A stretch of 64,000 nucleotides of DNA from Pedobacter rhizosphaerae (GCF_900111155.1 NZ_FOGG01000006.1:62001-126000); one strand, 5' to 3'. Shown: positions 41,043 to 51,370, counted from the first letter of the stretch. Numbers and translations are program-made. The notes: generated by a model not told the origin, from the sequence alone.

Positions 41043-42149
41043 TTATTTCTGCGGCTGACTGAACATTTTTGCAAGAAAATTTTCTAAGTCGTGTCCTCTT
41101 AATTTGGTAGCCAGAATTTTTCCTTCGGTATCAACAATACAGTTGAAGGGCAGGCTTTTAATTCCATAACTATCAGCTACTTCTCCATTATTAGCCTGTG
41201 GATCGTTGAGCTGCGTCCAGGTTAACTGGTCTTGCTGCACGGCCTGTTTCCATGATTTATTTACTGCATCCATTGATATACTCACAAATGCAATCTTTTT
41301 ACCATACTGCTGCTCAAGCTTTTTCAACAAGGGGTGTTCAGCTCTACATGGTGGGCACCAGCTGGCCCAAAAATCGAGCAAAACATATTGCCCGCGGTAA
41401 TCAGCCAGCTTTACGGGCTTACCATTTAAATCATTAAGGGTAAAGCCTGGAGCCTCATTGCCTTTACTGATAGCTACTTCAGTATTGATAAACTGTTTAA
41501 TGCGTTTGGCATAAAAAGTGTTTTTTCCCTTTTCAGATAAAAGCGCATAGGCATTAGCGGCCTGTTTTCTATCTGTATCGTTCAAATAACTATCTATCAT
41601 AGCTAGGGCGGCCACAGACAAATCATTATTGCGTTTAACAAAATCAATGGTCAGGCTATCGATCCGCTTTTTGTAATGGATAAACTGCGGGCTCTTATGA
41701 TCATGTCTATCAACTTTTGCCTTGTCTATGGTTTTACGGTAATCGCCTGAAAGTGATAAAGCCTTTTCCTTGAACTCCTGATAAAGGGAGTTTTCTGTTG
41801 CACCCTTAATTTTTAAATCGTAAAATTTATCCAAGGCTCCCGAGAAACCAATAATGGCGTTTTGGGCTATAAATATTTTAATTTGTTGATTGGCAGAATT
41901 ACTCAGCGTACAAACTACCGTTTCTGGCAAAATCCCCTTCAACGAGAATTGATTATTCTTTAAAACAGTCGAATCTGCAACGTCTTTTCCCTCGTAGCGA
42001 TAGGTCAGTTTGATCACCGTTCCATCGAGTCCTGTTAATGCGCCTTCAAATTCATAATTGGCAGCCTTAAAAGAAAAGGCTGCCGAAATAGAGATCAATG
42101 CTAAAGCGATAAGTGCTGTTGTAGAACGTTTCTTTTTTAAACTGATCAT
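41043..42149 (-). CDS. TlpA-like thiol-disulfide oxidoreductase with DUF4369 N-domain
   Basis: The protein is 368 aa with a signal peptide. The N-terminal half is a DUF4369-type beta domain (YEFEGALTGLDGTVIKLTYR). The C-terminal half is a thioredoxin fold: GFTLNDLNGKPVKLADYRGQ, FWASWCPPCRAE (CxxC about residue 266), the cis-Pro loop IKSLPFNCIVD. Such periplasmic reductases accompany SusCD/metalloprotease loci and keep imported peptides or the enzymes reduced. It starts 10 nt after the metalloprotease stop and is the last gene before the terminator. Confidence 0.9.
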   Translation of the reverse strand: MISLKKKRSTTALIALALISISAAFSFKAANYEFEGALTGLDGTVIKLTYRYEGKDVADSTVLKNNQFSLKGILPETVVCTLSNSANQQIKIFIAQNAIIGFSGALDKFYDLKIKGATENSLYQEFKEKALSLSGDYRKTIDKAKVDRHDHKSPQFIHYKKRIDSLTIDFVKRNNDLSVAALAMIDSYLNDTDRKQAANAYALLSEKGKNTFYAKRIKQFINTEVAISKGNEAPGFTLNDLNGKPVKLADYRGQYVLLDFWASWCPPCRAEHPLLKKLEQQYGKKIAFVSISMDAVNKSWKQAVQQDQLTWTQLNDPQANNGEVADSYGIKSLPFNCIVDTEGKILATKLRGHDLENFLAKMFSQPQK

Positions 42150-42159
42150 AGCTATTGTT

Positions 42160-44724
42160 TTAGTAGTTTAATCCCGGTATAGGTGATTCATTTACAATTT
42201 TATCCAACATCTGTTTCAGGTATTGGAAATGAATTTTTGTGTCCTGATCCTTAGCTGTTGCTGCCCCTTTGGTAATATCTGCACGCAGATCTTTCAAGTG
42301 AGCAAATGCCAATGCCTTTACGTTAGAATAAAGCAGTACATCTGTAGGTGTTACCGAGGCCAAAATATTATCGGTAGAACCTTGCAGTGCAAAACGTTTG
42401 TTGTACATGGTAATAATGCTACCCACATACATTTTCTGCAATGCTCTGCGATATTCATCTGTAGGTTTGCCTGTTTTTAACTCGCTAAAAATTCCAGATT
42501 TTAAGTCGTTTAACCATTCACGCGGAGAGTAAGCACCTTTCCCATTATCTCTCTGGTTAATCATCATTCTAAACAACCTGCTTTGTGAGGTTACAGATGC
42601 AACAACGCCTTGCTGTACGGTTTGTACGGCATTGAAACTAAAACCCGGATCTATTTTATTCAGGATCTCTTTATTAACCAGCCATTTAGGCGTAGTGAAT
42701 ACCTGATCATTGTAAAATTTAATGGCTTCTTTTTGCTTACCCAGGCTAACGGCCTGATAAACAGCACCTGGTTGATCAGAACTTTTTTCGGTAACCATTA
42801 CGCCACCTAAATACTTTAAAACGTGAAACGCATAGCGGCTATATTGGTCAACTGCTTCTTTATACATTTCTTTCAGATTCTCATAACCTTCTCCATCCTC
42901 ACGTGTCCAGTTGTTTAGCTGTGGTACAATTCTTTTTAGGTTTTTAATACCGTATTCACTTGCTTTGATAGCATCATCCCCCAAATCTTCCGATTGCGAA
43001 CGTGGATCCTGGTCTCTCCCCTCTCCACCGAACCATAAACGTTTGTTTTTTAAACTGTCTATTGTCCATTTATTCAAAATTTTTTTCTCTGCCTGGGCAT
43101 CTGGCTGATCTAAAATTGGCTTGTATCCCCATTGAATGGCCCATTTATCATAATCGTTGATACGAGGAAAAATCCCCTGTTCGCTAACATGATCTTCTGG
43201 TTGTGCTACATAATTGAAACGCGCATAATCCATAATCGAAGCTGTATGTCCATGTGCTTCTACCCAAGCTTTATCTCTGAGTTTTTCTACTGGTGTGGCA
43301 TGGCTAGCCCCCATGTTGTGGCGTAAACCCAGTGTGTGGCCAATCTCATGTGACGAAACAAAACGAATCAGCTGCCCCATTAACTCATCATCAAATTTAT
43401 TTTTGCGGGCTCTTGGATCAATGGCTCCTGCCTGGATCATGTACCAGCGATGAACTAAGTTCATAACATTATGGTACCAACCGATGTGGCTTTCTAAAAT
43501 TTCACCAGTCCTCGGATCTGCAATATTTGGTCCATAAGCATTTTGTTGCGGCGATGCGAAGTAACGAATTACCGAAAAACGTGCATCGTCTAAACTCATT
43601 GTTGTATCTGCTTCTGGCCACTCTTTTGCAACAATTGCATTTTTAAAACCTGCGTGTTCAAAGGCCTTTTGCCAATCATTGACCCCTGCAATAAGAAAAG
43701 GTCTCCACATTTTAGGCGTTGCCGGGTCGATGTAATAAACGATCTGTTTTTGAGGCTCTACCAATTCCCCACGTCTGAATTTTTCTAAATCTTCTGCTTT
43801 CGGTTCTAATCTCCAACGGTGAATAAATGCCTCTTGCTCAACTTTCTGCTGGCTATCTTTGTACCTGATATTTGCGCTTGCGAAGTATCCCACACGTGGA
43901 TCATATATTCGTTTTCTTAAGGGATTATCCGGAAGTTTGATAAATGAGGTATTCATTCCTAAGGTAACTGCCCCTGCTTCACTAACAGCCGGAAGCCTCA
44001 CCCCCGCAGCCGAATAGGTTCTGATGGTTTTAATTTCTGTGTTAATCGGGAAGCTTTTCACACTTTCGATGTAAGAGCGATCTGCCGCCTGCATGCCTAG
44101 TCCATAAGCCTTTTTATTCTCTGCATTAAAAGCCAGTAACGGCGATTCTGTGAGTAGAAAATCGGTAACATCAATTACTACGCCCGATGAGTCTTTACTT
44201 TTTGCCTTGATCGGGAAGGCTGCCATAATAGGGTTCAGGTTAGAGCTTGCCACCGCTTTAGAAATCATATCGGTAGAATCGGCAATACTCACTGTAGCCG
44301 AAACTTTTAAGAACAACTTGTTATTCGGACCTAACTCCCAATAAATAATTCTAGAACTTACTTCTTCACCGCCATAGTTACCTGCGCCGGGAGTAGATTT
44401 GCTTAAACGGTTTACTGCTAAAATCTCCTTTTTCAATAGTTGATTAGGAATTTCGAAAAAGTATTTATCATTTACTTTGTGAACAGTAAACAAGCCTTTT
44501 TGAGTAACAGCCTTCGAGGTAATAACCTCACTGTAAGGCTTAATAACACTTTTAGTGCTATCAGCTTTCGGTTTGGCAGCCAATGCGGTGGTAGAGGCCG
44601 CTGTAGCTTTTTTACGTTTATTTTTCTTAAAAACGCTACATGAGCTTGCTGTTAAAACGAGCAAAGCAGTAGCTAACACCAAGCTTTTAGGCTTGGTGTT
44701 GAGGTTGAATATGTTATTTTTCAT
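42160..44724 (-). CDS. Zinc-dependent metalloprotease (DUF5117/DUF5118/DUF4953)
   Basis: The protein is 854 aa with lipobox LTASSCSV (Cys about 29). An N-terminal DUF5118-type basic segment and a DUF5117 domain precede the DUF4953 catalytic region. That region has SSHEIGHTLGLRHNMGASH, an HExxHxxGxxH zinc site near residue 456 followed by the ASIMDYARFNYV Met-turn. It is anchored to a membrane and probably degrades protein or peptides for the SusCD pair upstream. A perfect 10-bp stem lies inside codons 9-17 (44675-44700). The start is 8 nt after the SusD stop. Confidence 0.92.
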   Translation of the reverse strand: MKNNIFNLNTKPKSLVLATALLVLTASSCSVFKKNKRKKATAASTTALAAKPKADSTKSVIKPYSEVITSKAVTQKGLFTVHKVNDKYFFEIPNQLLKKEILAVNRLSKSTPGAGNYGGEEVSSRIIYWELGPNNKLFLKVSATVSIADSTDMISKAVASSNLNPIMAAFPIKAKSKDSSGVVIDVTDFLLTESPLLAFNAENKKAYGLGMQAADRSYIESVKSFPINTEIKTIRTYSAAGVRLPAVSEAGAVTLGMNTSFIKLPDNPLRKRIYDPRVGYFASANIRYKDSQQKVEQEAFIHRWRLEPKAEDLEKFRRGELVEPQKQIVYYIDPATPKMWRPFLIAGVNDWQKAFEHAGFKNAIVAKEWPEADTTMSLDDARFSVIRYFASPQQNAYGPNIADPRTGEILESHIGWYHNVMNLVHRWYMIQAGAIDPRARKNKFDDELMGQLIRFVSSHEIGHTLGLRHNMGASHATPVEKLRDKAWVEAHGHTASIMDYARFNYVAQPEDHVSEQGIFPRINDYDKWAIQWGYKPILDQPDAQAEKKILNKWTIDSLKNKRLWFGGEGRDQDPRSQSEDLGDDAIKASEYGIKNLKRIVPQLNNWTREDGEGYENLKEMYKEAVDQYSRYAFHVLKYLGGVMVTEKSSDQPGAVYQAVSLGKQKEAIKFYNDQVFTTPKWLVNKEILNKIDPGFSFNAVQTVQQGVVASVTSQSRLFRMMINQRDNGKGAYSPREWLNDLKSGIFSELKTGKPTDEYRRALQKMYVGSIITMYNKRFALQGSTDNILASVTPTDVLLYSNVKALAFAHLKDLRADITKGAATAKDQDTKIHFQYLKQMLDKIVNESPIPGLNY

Positions 44725-44732
44725 GTTTCTTT

Positions 44733-46139
44733 TTAGTAACCCGGGTTTTGGATTAAATTTGGATTAGCATCTACAGCATTATTAGGGAATGGAAGCAATT
44801 TTGCAGCAGGGCGGTAACTTGGTTTTAATGCGCCTATTACTGCATCAGCTTCTCCAGTTCGCTTCAGATTGTACCAGCGAAAGGCTTGCTCGCAAAAGAA
44901 TTCCTTCCGGTTTTCCAGGGCAATTTCGGTAATTAACGCGCCTTGTGTTGTACTGGTGCTCAGCTCTGTTTGTGCCCTGTTACGGATCACATTTAAATCG
45001 CTCAATGCACCACCTAAATTGGTCCCGATTCTGACTCTTGCTTCTGCCCTGATTAAATATTGCTCGGCTAAACGCATAGTAGTCGGTGCTTCGACAACAT
45101 TGGCCGTTACAGCCGCCGCATTCGTGGTATATTTGTATTTAAATGGCAACACTTTTACCACACCAGCCACAGTATAATTAGTCATCCAACGCTGGCGGCG
45201 AAGATCAGTAGCACTGAAGAGTGATAAGAAAGCCGGGCGAATCTCAAACTGCGGATCAGTTCCGGTGAATGGTAAGAATGTTCCTGCTTCTACCGTGTAT
45301 TGTTGGGTGGGGTTAAGTGGCGACGACATTTGCCAGATGCTTTCGGTATTGTTCTTTACCCATACTCCTGTAGCGATATTTGCAGCAGATACCATGCTGT
45401 ACAAGCTAGAGGCAATAACTTCTGAAGCATTACTTTCTGCTGCTGCATAATCTGCTGTAAACAAGCTTACTCTGGCCAATAAAGCCGCAGCTACAAATTT
45501 GTTAACCCCTAATCTGGTATTTCCAGAAGCAGAATAATCGGCCAGTAAGTTTGCTTTACCTTCTGTTAAATCGGTTTTGATCTGTGCATAAACGTTTGCA
45601 ACTGATTCCTTAGGCAACATGGAGCTAATGCTTACATCGGTTGTTAGTACCAATGGTACACCGCCAAACGTATTCACCAGGTTAAAGTAGCAATATGCTC
45701 TGATCACTTTGGCTTCGGCTGTTAGTTGTTTTTTTACCTGATCTGAGGTACCCTGATATTTCTGAAGCCCTTCAATAATGGAATTTGCCCTGTAAATCAT
45801 GGCATACCAGTCAGAAAACAAAGAAGATTGAACTGAACTTACTGTCGTATAAGCATTATCAAAAACTTCTCTGTAAGTAGGGTTAGCACCTGTGTATAAA
45901 AGATCATCCGCCTGAAGAGAACTGTAAACGGGCAAAAAGGTATTTTGGGTTGCTGTGGCAGCCAACCCTGTGTAAAGACCAGCCATAGCGTTGGTAGCCA
46001 GTTTATCAGAAGAGAAAACAACCGACGTGGTGATCTCGTTCAAAGGTGGATCGATTTCTACTGTTTTTTCGCAAGCAGATAAAACCAATGTGGCCAATGC
46101 GATGCTGCTTAGCAATATTTTATGAAATGATTTTGTCAT
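44733..46139 (-). CDS. SusD/RagB family lipoprotein
   Basis: The protein is 468 aa with lipobox LVLSACEKT. Typical landmarks are AEAKVIRAYCYFNLVNTFGG near residue 145, TMRLAEQYLIRAEARVRIG, a C-terminal ALENRKEFFCEQAFRWYNLK and the ending NPNLIQNPGY. It is the surface lid for the STN-type SusC encoded 11 nt upstream. Given the protease and TlpA partners, peptides rather than glycans may be its ligands (inference). Confidence 0.95.
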   Translation of the reverse strand: MTKSFHKILLSSIALATLVLSACEKTVEIDPPLNEITTSVVFSSDKLATNAMAGLYTGLAATATQNTFLPVYSSLQADDLLYTGANPTYREVFDNAYTTVSSVQSSLFSDWYAMIYRANSIIEGLQKYQGTSDQVKKQLTAEAKVIRAYCYFNLVNTFGGVPLVLTTDVSISSMLPKESVANVYAQIKTDLTEGKANLLADYSASGNTRLGVNKFVAAALLARVSLFTADYAAAESNASEVIASSLYSMVSAANIATGVWVKNNTESIWQMSSPLNPTQQYTVEAGTFLPFTGTDPQFEIRPAFLSLFSATDLRRQRWMTNYTVAGVVKVLPFKYKYTTNAAAVTANVVEAPTTMRLAEQYLIRAEARVRIGTNLGGALSDLNVIRNRAQTELSTSTTQGALITEIALENRKEFFCEQAFRWYNLKRTGEADAVIGALKPSYRPAAKLLPFPNNAVDANPNLIQNPGY

Positions 46140-46150
46140 GATTGAAAATG

Positions 46151-49100
46151 TTAGTAAGTGAACTGTAAACCAGCAACAATGGTACGCAATGGAGGTGTTG
46201 TGATCCCTTGCGACTCCGGATCGAAACCTTTATAACCAGTAATGGTCCATAAGTTTTGCGCCTGTGTAAATACCCTGATATTCTCTGCATGTACTTTAGC
46301 CAACCATTTTGAAGGAAGTGTGTAAGATAAACTCACGTTCTTTAACCTGATAAAAGAGGCATCTATAATATTAGCATCAGAACCTGTCCAGTTGCTATAT
46401 CCGAAATAGGCTGCCCTACCGTTTACACCGCCTGTGCCGGCAGTAACCAGATAATCTGCCGAGCCTAAAGCAAGGTAATCGTTCATTACACTAGCTGCAG
46501 CATTATACATATAGCCCGGAGGATAAAAAGATGATGATGCTAAACTTCTTCCCTTTTGCTTCACAAACTGGAAGGTGAAATCTAAATTAAATCCTTTATA
46601 GTTAAAAGAGTTGGTTAAACCGCCAAAGAAATTAGGGTAAGTACTGCCAATAAAGTAACGATCTCCGCGTCCAATTTCAGAAAGTCCGGTGGTTGGAGAA
46701 GCTGTGCCACCAACTCCATTTAAATCGGCAAATGAGGGCAGGTTAGTTGCAGGATTGATACCCAGGAACTGATAACCAGCAAAGAAACTGATTGGCTTAC
46801 CTACCAGATAAGTGGTGTAGTAAGATGTTTTTTCGATATTAGGGAAAGATAACAACTTGTTTTCGTTCTTACTGATATTGAATGATGAGGTCCAGGAGAA
46901 ATCTTTGTTCTTAATGTTCGTACTGATTAAGCTTAACTCTACCCCCGAGTTTTGCACTTGCGCTGCGAGGTTGCTTTGATAACCTGTAAAACCAGCCTGC
47001 GGACTTAAAGGATAATTAATTAACTGATTACCTGTTCTATTCCTGTAGTACGAGGCCACTAAAGATAAACGATCTTTAAAGAAGCCTAATTCTAAAGCAA
47101 GCTCCAGCTTTTTAGTTGTTTCCCATTGATAATCATCATTGGCAATTCTTGATGGATTTAAACTGGAAATTCCGTTATAGATTGCAGAAGAAGTAGAATA
47201 GGTAGCCAGATATTGGTAATCTCCAATCTCATCACTTCCCACTGTACCATAACTTCCACGGAGTTTACCGAAACTAAACCAGGTGGTTTTATCTTTAATC
47301 AGGTCTTCCTCAGAGAAAATCCATGCTCCCCCCACAGATCCGAAATTTCCGAACTTTCTATTCGGACCGAATCGAGAAGAACCATCTCTTCTGAAATTGG
47401 CATTAACAATATATCTATTTTCAATATTGTAATTTACACGTCCAAAAAGTGAAGCATATTTAAACTCTTTAGAGGAAGCAGCAGTTGAAATCAGCGTTGC
47501 CGATGAAATATTTCTCAGGAAGTCATCAGATGGGAAACCCGAAGCACTGGTATAGTAGGGTTGTTCAGATTGTCTATACTGGTAAGTTCCACCGGCAAGA
47601 ACATTTAAGTTTCCTCTCCAAACTTTACGATTGTATGTAAGCTGCGGCTCCATAATGTAAGTATTGGTATAGGTATAGGCAAAACTAGAAGTACCTGTTG
47701 TTGGCGCTGTAAACGCTGTGTTTAATGAACTAAGCGGCCTGATAGTGGTTTGCTTAGAATCAGTTTTACTGTAACCAAAAGTAGATTTGATATCCAGGCC
47801 ATCCAAAATAGTATATTTCAGATTTAAACTGGACAACAAATTACTGGTCCTGTTATCATTCGTTTGATATAGAAATCCGTAAGGGTTATTTAAGCCAGAA
47901 ACCCAGTACAAACTTCCATTCGGATTATATACCGGATAATTTGGAGGCAGATTGTAGGCATAATTAGCTAAATCTGTTGTAGATATATCGTTTTTATCTG
48001 TAGAATAAATTGCAGATAAGCCCATGGTAAATTTCTGATCCAGCGAACTGTGATTCAGGTTCACGTTTACCCCACCGCGTTGGTAAGATTGATCGCCAGG
48101 ATATACGTTTCCTTCCTTATGATAAGTTCCGCTCACATAAAAGTTAGTACGGGTATCTCCACCAGAAACATTGGCACTCACATCATGAGTTCTGGCCGTT
48201 CCGCCTAATAGTTCTTTTTGCCAATTTGTATTTGCTGTTTGATCCCACACCAATAAATCCGGAGCAGAGCTAACTGTTGGCGCTGCAGGACTGGTGGTTA
48301 CGTTGGCAAATCCCTTTCTTCGCAAGGCGAGATATTGATCAACACCTAACATCTCAACAAAATGTGGAACTACCGATGCACCAGTAGAGGCATTTACCCC
48401 AAACTTGGTTTTACCCGATTTTCCTTTTTTAGTGGTAATTAAGACCACACCGTTCGCCGCACGCGAACCATAGATTGCAGTTGCATCTGCGTCCTTTAAC
48501 ACTTCAATACTTTCTATGTCGGCAGGATTGATCGTATTTAGCGGACTTGTTTGTCCTTCGGCTGATGGTAAACCAGATGAGCCAGCCAAAGATGCAGCTA
48601 AATTGATCTGCTCAGATAAAAAAGGTACTCCATCAACAATATAAAGTGGGCGATTAGGGCGGCCAATAGAGTTTGCACCGCGAATCTGTACGTTTATTCC
48701 TGCACCTGGCAAGCCATTGGTTTGAACAATGGAAACCCCGGGCATTCTCGCCTGCATGGTTTGTAGTAAGTTAGCTACAGGCTGCTTGCCAATGTCTTCT
48801 GCATTAATCCCGGTTTGAGAGCCTGTACTTGTTCTTCTCGTTGTTGTACCGTAACCAATTACCACTATCTCATCCAGTTTAGCCGGATCTGGCTTCATTT
48901 TCACGGTGATGAATGCTCCTGAGTTAACCGTAATATTTTGTGTGCTGTAGCCTAAATAGGTAAATTCGAGAATGGTATTAGGTCCGACTGCGCCAATGGC
49001 AAAGTTTCCTTTAGCATTTGTAGTGGCCACCTGAGTATTATTTTTCACACGGATAGAAACACCTACCAACGGCTCATCTTTCTCATCTACAACCTTACCA

Positions 49101-49615
49101 TTCACCACAAAACCCTCACGTTTATTTATTAAGGGAATATAGGTAGGCTGTGGCGTTGAAACTGGTTCAATTTCCTTTTCTGTTTGTGTTTTAACCACCA
49201 CAAACTGATCGTTAATCACCTCATAAGTTAATTTGTTTGATTTTAAGAGTCTATCTAACAAATCTTTCAATCGGATGTTATTATAATTCCCACTGATGGG
49301 CGTGTCGTTCTTTTTGATCTGGTTATTGTAAACCAATCGGAATTGTGCCTTATTGGCAATGGTTTTCAATACTTTCTCCAGTTTTTGGTCAGAAAACTCG
49401 ATTGTTACCCGCTTTTCAGTAAGTTGGGCCTTCACAGCAGAAGACCAGCTGAACTGAACAGCAATAGCAATACCCAGAATTTGCAGCAAAGAAAACTTCA
49501 TAATCTTAATTAATGTGGGGAGCGCATTAACTCTAACATGCCGTAAAGCAACATGTCTGCTGGCCAGCGCAAAGTTTAGCGCATAGGCTGACCTATTGAA
49601 CAATTTATTGTACAT
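46151..49615 (-). CDS. SusC/RagA TonB-linked transporter with STN signalling domain
   Basis: The protein is 1154 aa. The STN domain near residues 65-145 (VTIEFSDQKLEKVLKTIANK, NNIRLKDLLDRLLKSNKLTY) contacts the FecR anti-sigma factor. Then come a carboxypeptidase-like domain (VNGKVVDEKDEPLVGVSIRV), the plug (RPLYIVDGVPF, IESIEVLKDADATAIYGSRA) and a barrel ending AGLQFTY. The N-terminus is long: the signal peptide proper begins at MKFSLLQILGIAIAV (49501), and the 38 residues before it may be leader or an unusual N-region. Encoded after its ECF/FecR pair. Confidence 0.95.
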   Translation of the reverse strand: MYNKLFNRSAYALNFALASRHVALRHVRVNALPTLIKIMKFSLLQILGIAIAVQFSWSSAVKAQLTEKRVTIEFSDQKLEKVLKTIANKAQFRLVYNNQIKKNDTPISGNYNNIRLKDLLDRLLKSNKLTYEVINDQFVVVKTQTEKEIEPVSTPQPTYIPLINKREGFVVNGKVVDEKDEPLVGVSIRVKNNTQVATTNAKGNFAIGAVGPNTILEFTYLGYSTQNITVNSGAFITVKMKPDPAKLDEIVVIGYGTTTRRTSTGSQTGINAEDIGKQPVANLLQTMQARMPGVSIVQTNGLPGAGINVQIRGANSIGRPNRPLYIVDGVPFLSEQINLAASLAGSSGLPSAEGQTSPLNTINPADIESIEVLKDADATAIYGSRAANGVVLITTKKGKSGKTKFGVNASTGASVVPHFVEMLGVDQYLALRRKGFANVTTSPAAPTVSSAPDLLVWDQTANTNWQKELLGGTARTHDVSANVSGGDTRTNFYVSGTYHKEGNVYPGDQSYQRGGVNVNLNHSSLDQKFTMGLSAIYSTDKNDISTTDLANYAYNLPPNYPVYNPNGSLYWVSGLNNPYGFLYQTNDNRTSNLLSSLNLKYTILDGLDIKSTFGYSKTDSKQTTIRPLSSLNTAFTAPTTGTSSFAYTYTNTYIMEPQLTYNRKVWRGNLNVLAGGTYQYRQSEQPYYTSASGFPSDDFLRNISSATLISTAASSKEFKYASLFGRVNYNIENRYIVNANFRRDGSSRFGPNRKFGNFGSVGGAWIFSEEDLIKDKTTWFSFGKLRGSYGTVGSDEIGDYQYLATYSTSSAIYNGISSLNPSRIANDDYQWETTKKLELALELGFFKDRLSLVASYYRNRTGNQLINYPLSPQAGFTGYQSNLAAQVQNSGVELSLISTNIKNKDFSWTSSFNISKNENKLLSFPNIEKTSYYTTYLVGKPISFFAGYQFLGINPATNLPSFADLNGVGGTASPTTGLSEIGRGDRYFIGSTYPNFFGGLTNSFNYKGFNLDFTFQFVKQKGRSLASSSFYPPGYMYNAAASVMNDYLALGSADYLVTAGTGGVNGRAAYFGYSNWTGSDANIIDASFIRLKNVSLSYTLPSKWLAKVHAENIRVFTQAQNLWTITGYKGFDPESQGITTPPLRTIVAGLQFTY

Positions 49616-49659
49616 TTGTTTGGTTTTAGTAGTTAGTAATTAGGCTTCTAAATCTTCAC

Positions 49660-49685
49660 AGCAGGGTGTTCGCAGCACGCCTGCT
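49660..49685 (-). other. Hairpin in FecR-SusC spacer
   Basis: On the minus strand AGCAGG pairs with CCTGCT; after a single bulged C, GTG pairs with CAC around a 7-nt loop. It sits in the 105-nt space between FecR and SusC with no U-run. It could adjust readthrough between the regulatory and transport genes. Confidence 0.4.
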
Positions 49686-49720
49686 GTTGTATTTTATAGT
49701 TGATAGTAGTTGTTATTTCA

Positions 49721-50722
49721 TCAGTTACACTCCCCCCCTCCTGTAAGGGTAATTTGATCTTTATTAATAGAAAATTTGGCATTTATTGAGCTGGAAACTA
49801 GTTTTAATGTGGTTTCCAAAGATTGATCTGTTAAGTCTGCTGAAATGGCACAACTGGCATAAAGTGCCTTATCTGCAACAATTTGCACATTAAATTTTTT
49901 CTCTATTCGTTGTCTTACTTCATCGAAAGAGACGCTTTCGAAATTCATATCATATTCCGTTCCGTGTAAGATGAGTACTTTATCGGCTACCGGAGCAACC
50001 ACTACACGGGCAGGCTGAGCTGGATTAACTACTTCAAATTCATTTCCGGGAGTAACAATAACAGGCGCAGCAAGTTTAGCATCATGTTTGGCAGCAGATA
50101 CTGCCACCTTACCTGTTAATACCGTTAATTTAAAAGCCTGGGCATTTTCATTGATATTGAAACTGGTTCCTAAAACCCGGGCAACATATTTTCCGGTTTG
50201 GATTACAAAAGGGTGCAGTTTATCTTTCGCCACTTCAAAAAGTGCTTCACCATGCAATACTACATTACGGGTACTGTCGCTAAATTTTGAAGGATAATCT
50301 AAGCGGCTATTTCCTTTAAGCCAAACAATTGAATGATCGGGTAGGTGAATTTTGGTTATTTTACCCGATGTAGAAGTTTCTACAAGTTGTACAATTTGAT
50401 TTTCTTTACCATTGAACTGCCAAAGTAAGATGCCTACTGTACTAACTATGGCCAGCGAAGCTGCAGCAGCATAATATTTCCATCGGGAGGACTTTAATAC
50501 CTGCGGAGTCTTTATTTTTGAATTTATTGAATTAAACAGGCGTTGTTGTAGTTGTTCCTTATTATCATCATCGAGCTTCCACACTGGGGCATTATCCGGC
50601 ACTTCAGCATACCAGCCCTCTAGTTGCTTGAATTCTTCGGGTGTTATCGTATTATTCAGCAGCTTTTCTGCTAAATTCTCGATTTCTGAATTTTGTTGAT
50701 TAGGCATTTTCATAGATTTCAC
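49721..50722 (-). CDS. FecR-family anti-sigma factor
   Basis: The protein is 333 aa. It has a cytoplasmic N-terminal anti-sigma domain (EIENLAEKLLNNTITPEEFK), a single TM helix near residues 85-105 (YYAAAASLAIVSTVGILLW) and a periplasmic FecR domain (FSDSTRNVVLHGEALFEVAK, FVIQTGKYVARVLGTSFNI). A C-terminal STN-like DUF4974 region follows (FESVSFDEVRQRIEKKFNVQ). It transmits the substrate signal from the STN-type SusC to the ECF sigma factor, which lies 90 nt upstream. Confidence 0.93.
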   Translation of the reverse strand: MKSMKMPNQQNSEIENLAEKLLNNTITPEEFKQLEGWYAEVPDNAPVWKLDDDNKEQLQQRLFNSINSKIKTPQVLKSSRWKYYAAAASLAIVSTVGILLWQFNGKENQIVQLVETSTSGKITKIHLPDHSIVWLKGNSRLDYPSKFSDSTRNVVLHGEALFEVAKDKLHPFVIQTGKYVARVLGTSFNINENAQAFKLTVLTGKVAVSAAKHDAKLAAPVIVTPGNEFEVVNPAQPARVVVAPVADKVLILHGTEYDMNFESVSFDEVRQRIEKKFNVQIVADKALYASCAISADLTDQSLETTLKLVSSSINAKFSINKDQITLTGGGECN

Positions 50723-50812
50723 ACATATAGTATGTAAAAAATTAAAATACCCTTGGTCTGAATGAAAAAAAATCTATTTTATTTCTAAAAAGAATTATAC
50801 CGCGCTAAAAAA

Positions 50813-51370
50813 CTAGATAAAAAGCATACTCAAATTACCTTTTATATGTTTTAAGGCCTTTGTTAAGTGGCCCTCTACCGTTTTTTCAGTAATATCCATG
50901 TTGGCGGAAATTTCTTTGGTACTTAAGCCTTCTTCTCTACTTAAACGGTATACCATTTGGCATTTTTCTGGAAGTTGGGCAACCAGATTTTCAATTTCTA
51001 TCCTAATTTGAGAGAAATCCAGCCAATGCTGTGTACTATTATCCGCTAAGTTGTGCGACAGTTCGTCCTCGAAGGAAATCACATTTCTTTTTTTCCGCTC
51101 GGCATACTTAGCATAGATGGTATATTTTAATGCAGCTGAGATGTAAGTTCGAAAGGTATATTTTAAAAATGTTTGATGCCGGCTATTCCAAAGCCTCATA
51201 AACACCTGCTGAACCACTTCTTCGGCATCTTCTTGCGATTGCAGTTTGATGTAGGCAACTTCTAAAAGCTTCTCCCAATAGCGAGTATACAATACGCTGA
51301 AAGCCCTTTCACTATCTTCTTTTAATAGATCAAACAATACTTCATCCGACTCTCCGCTTAGGGTATGCAT
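50813..51370 (-). CDS. ECF RNA polymerase sigma factor
   Basis: The protein is 185 aa. Region 2 is ERAFSVLYTRYWEKLLEVAY with QEDAEEVVQQVFMRLWNSR. Region 4 is LPEKCQMVYRLSREEGLSTK followed by the HTH EISANMDITEKTVEGHLTKA. It starts the regulatory cascade for the SusC/SusD/metalloprotease/TlpA operon. The 756-bp region upstream (51371-52126) has no gene but holds a repeat element. Confidence 0.94.
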   Translation of the reverse strand: MHTLSGESDEVLFDLLKEDSERAFSVLYTRYWEKLLEVAYIKLQSQEDAEEVVQQVFMRLWNSRHQTFLKYTFRTYISAALKYTIYAKYAERKKRNVISFEDELSHNLADNSTQHWLDFSQIRIEIENLVAQLPEKCQMVYRLSREEGLSTKEISANMDITEKTVEGHLTKALKHIKGNLSMLFI

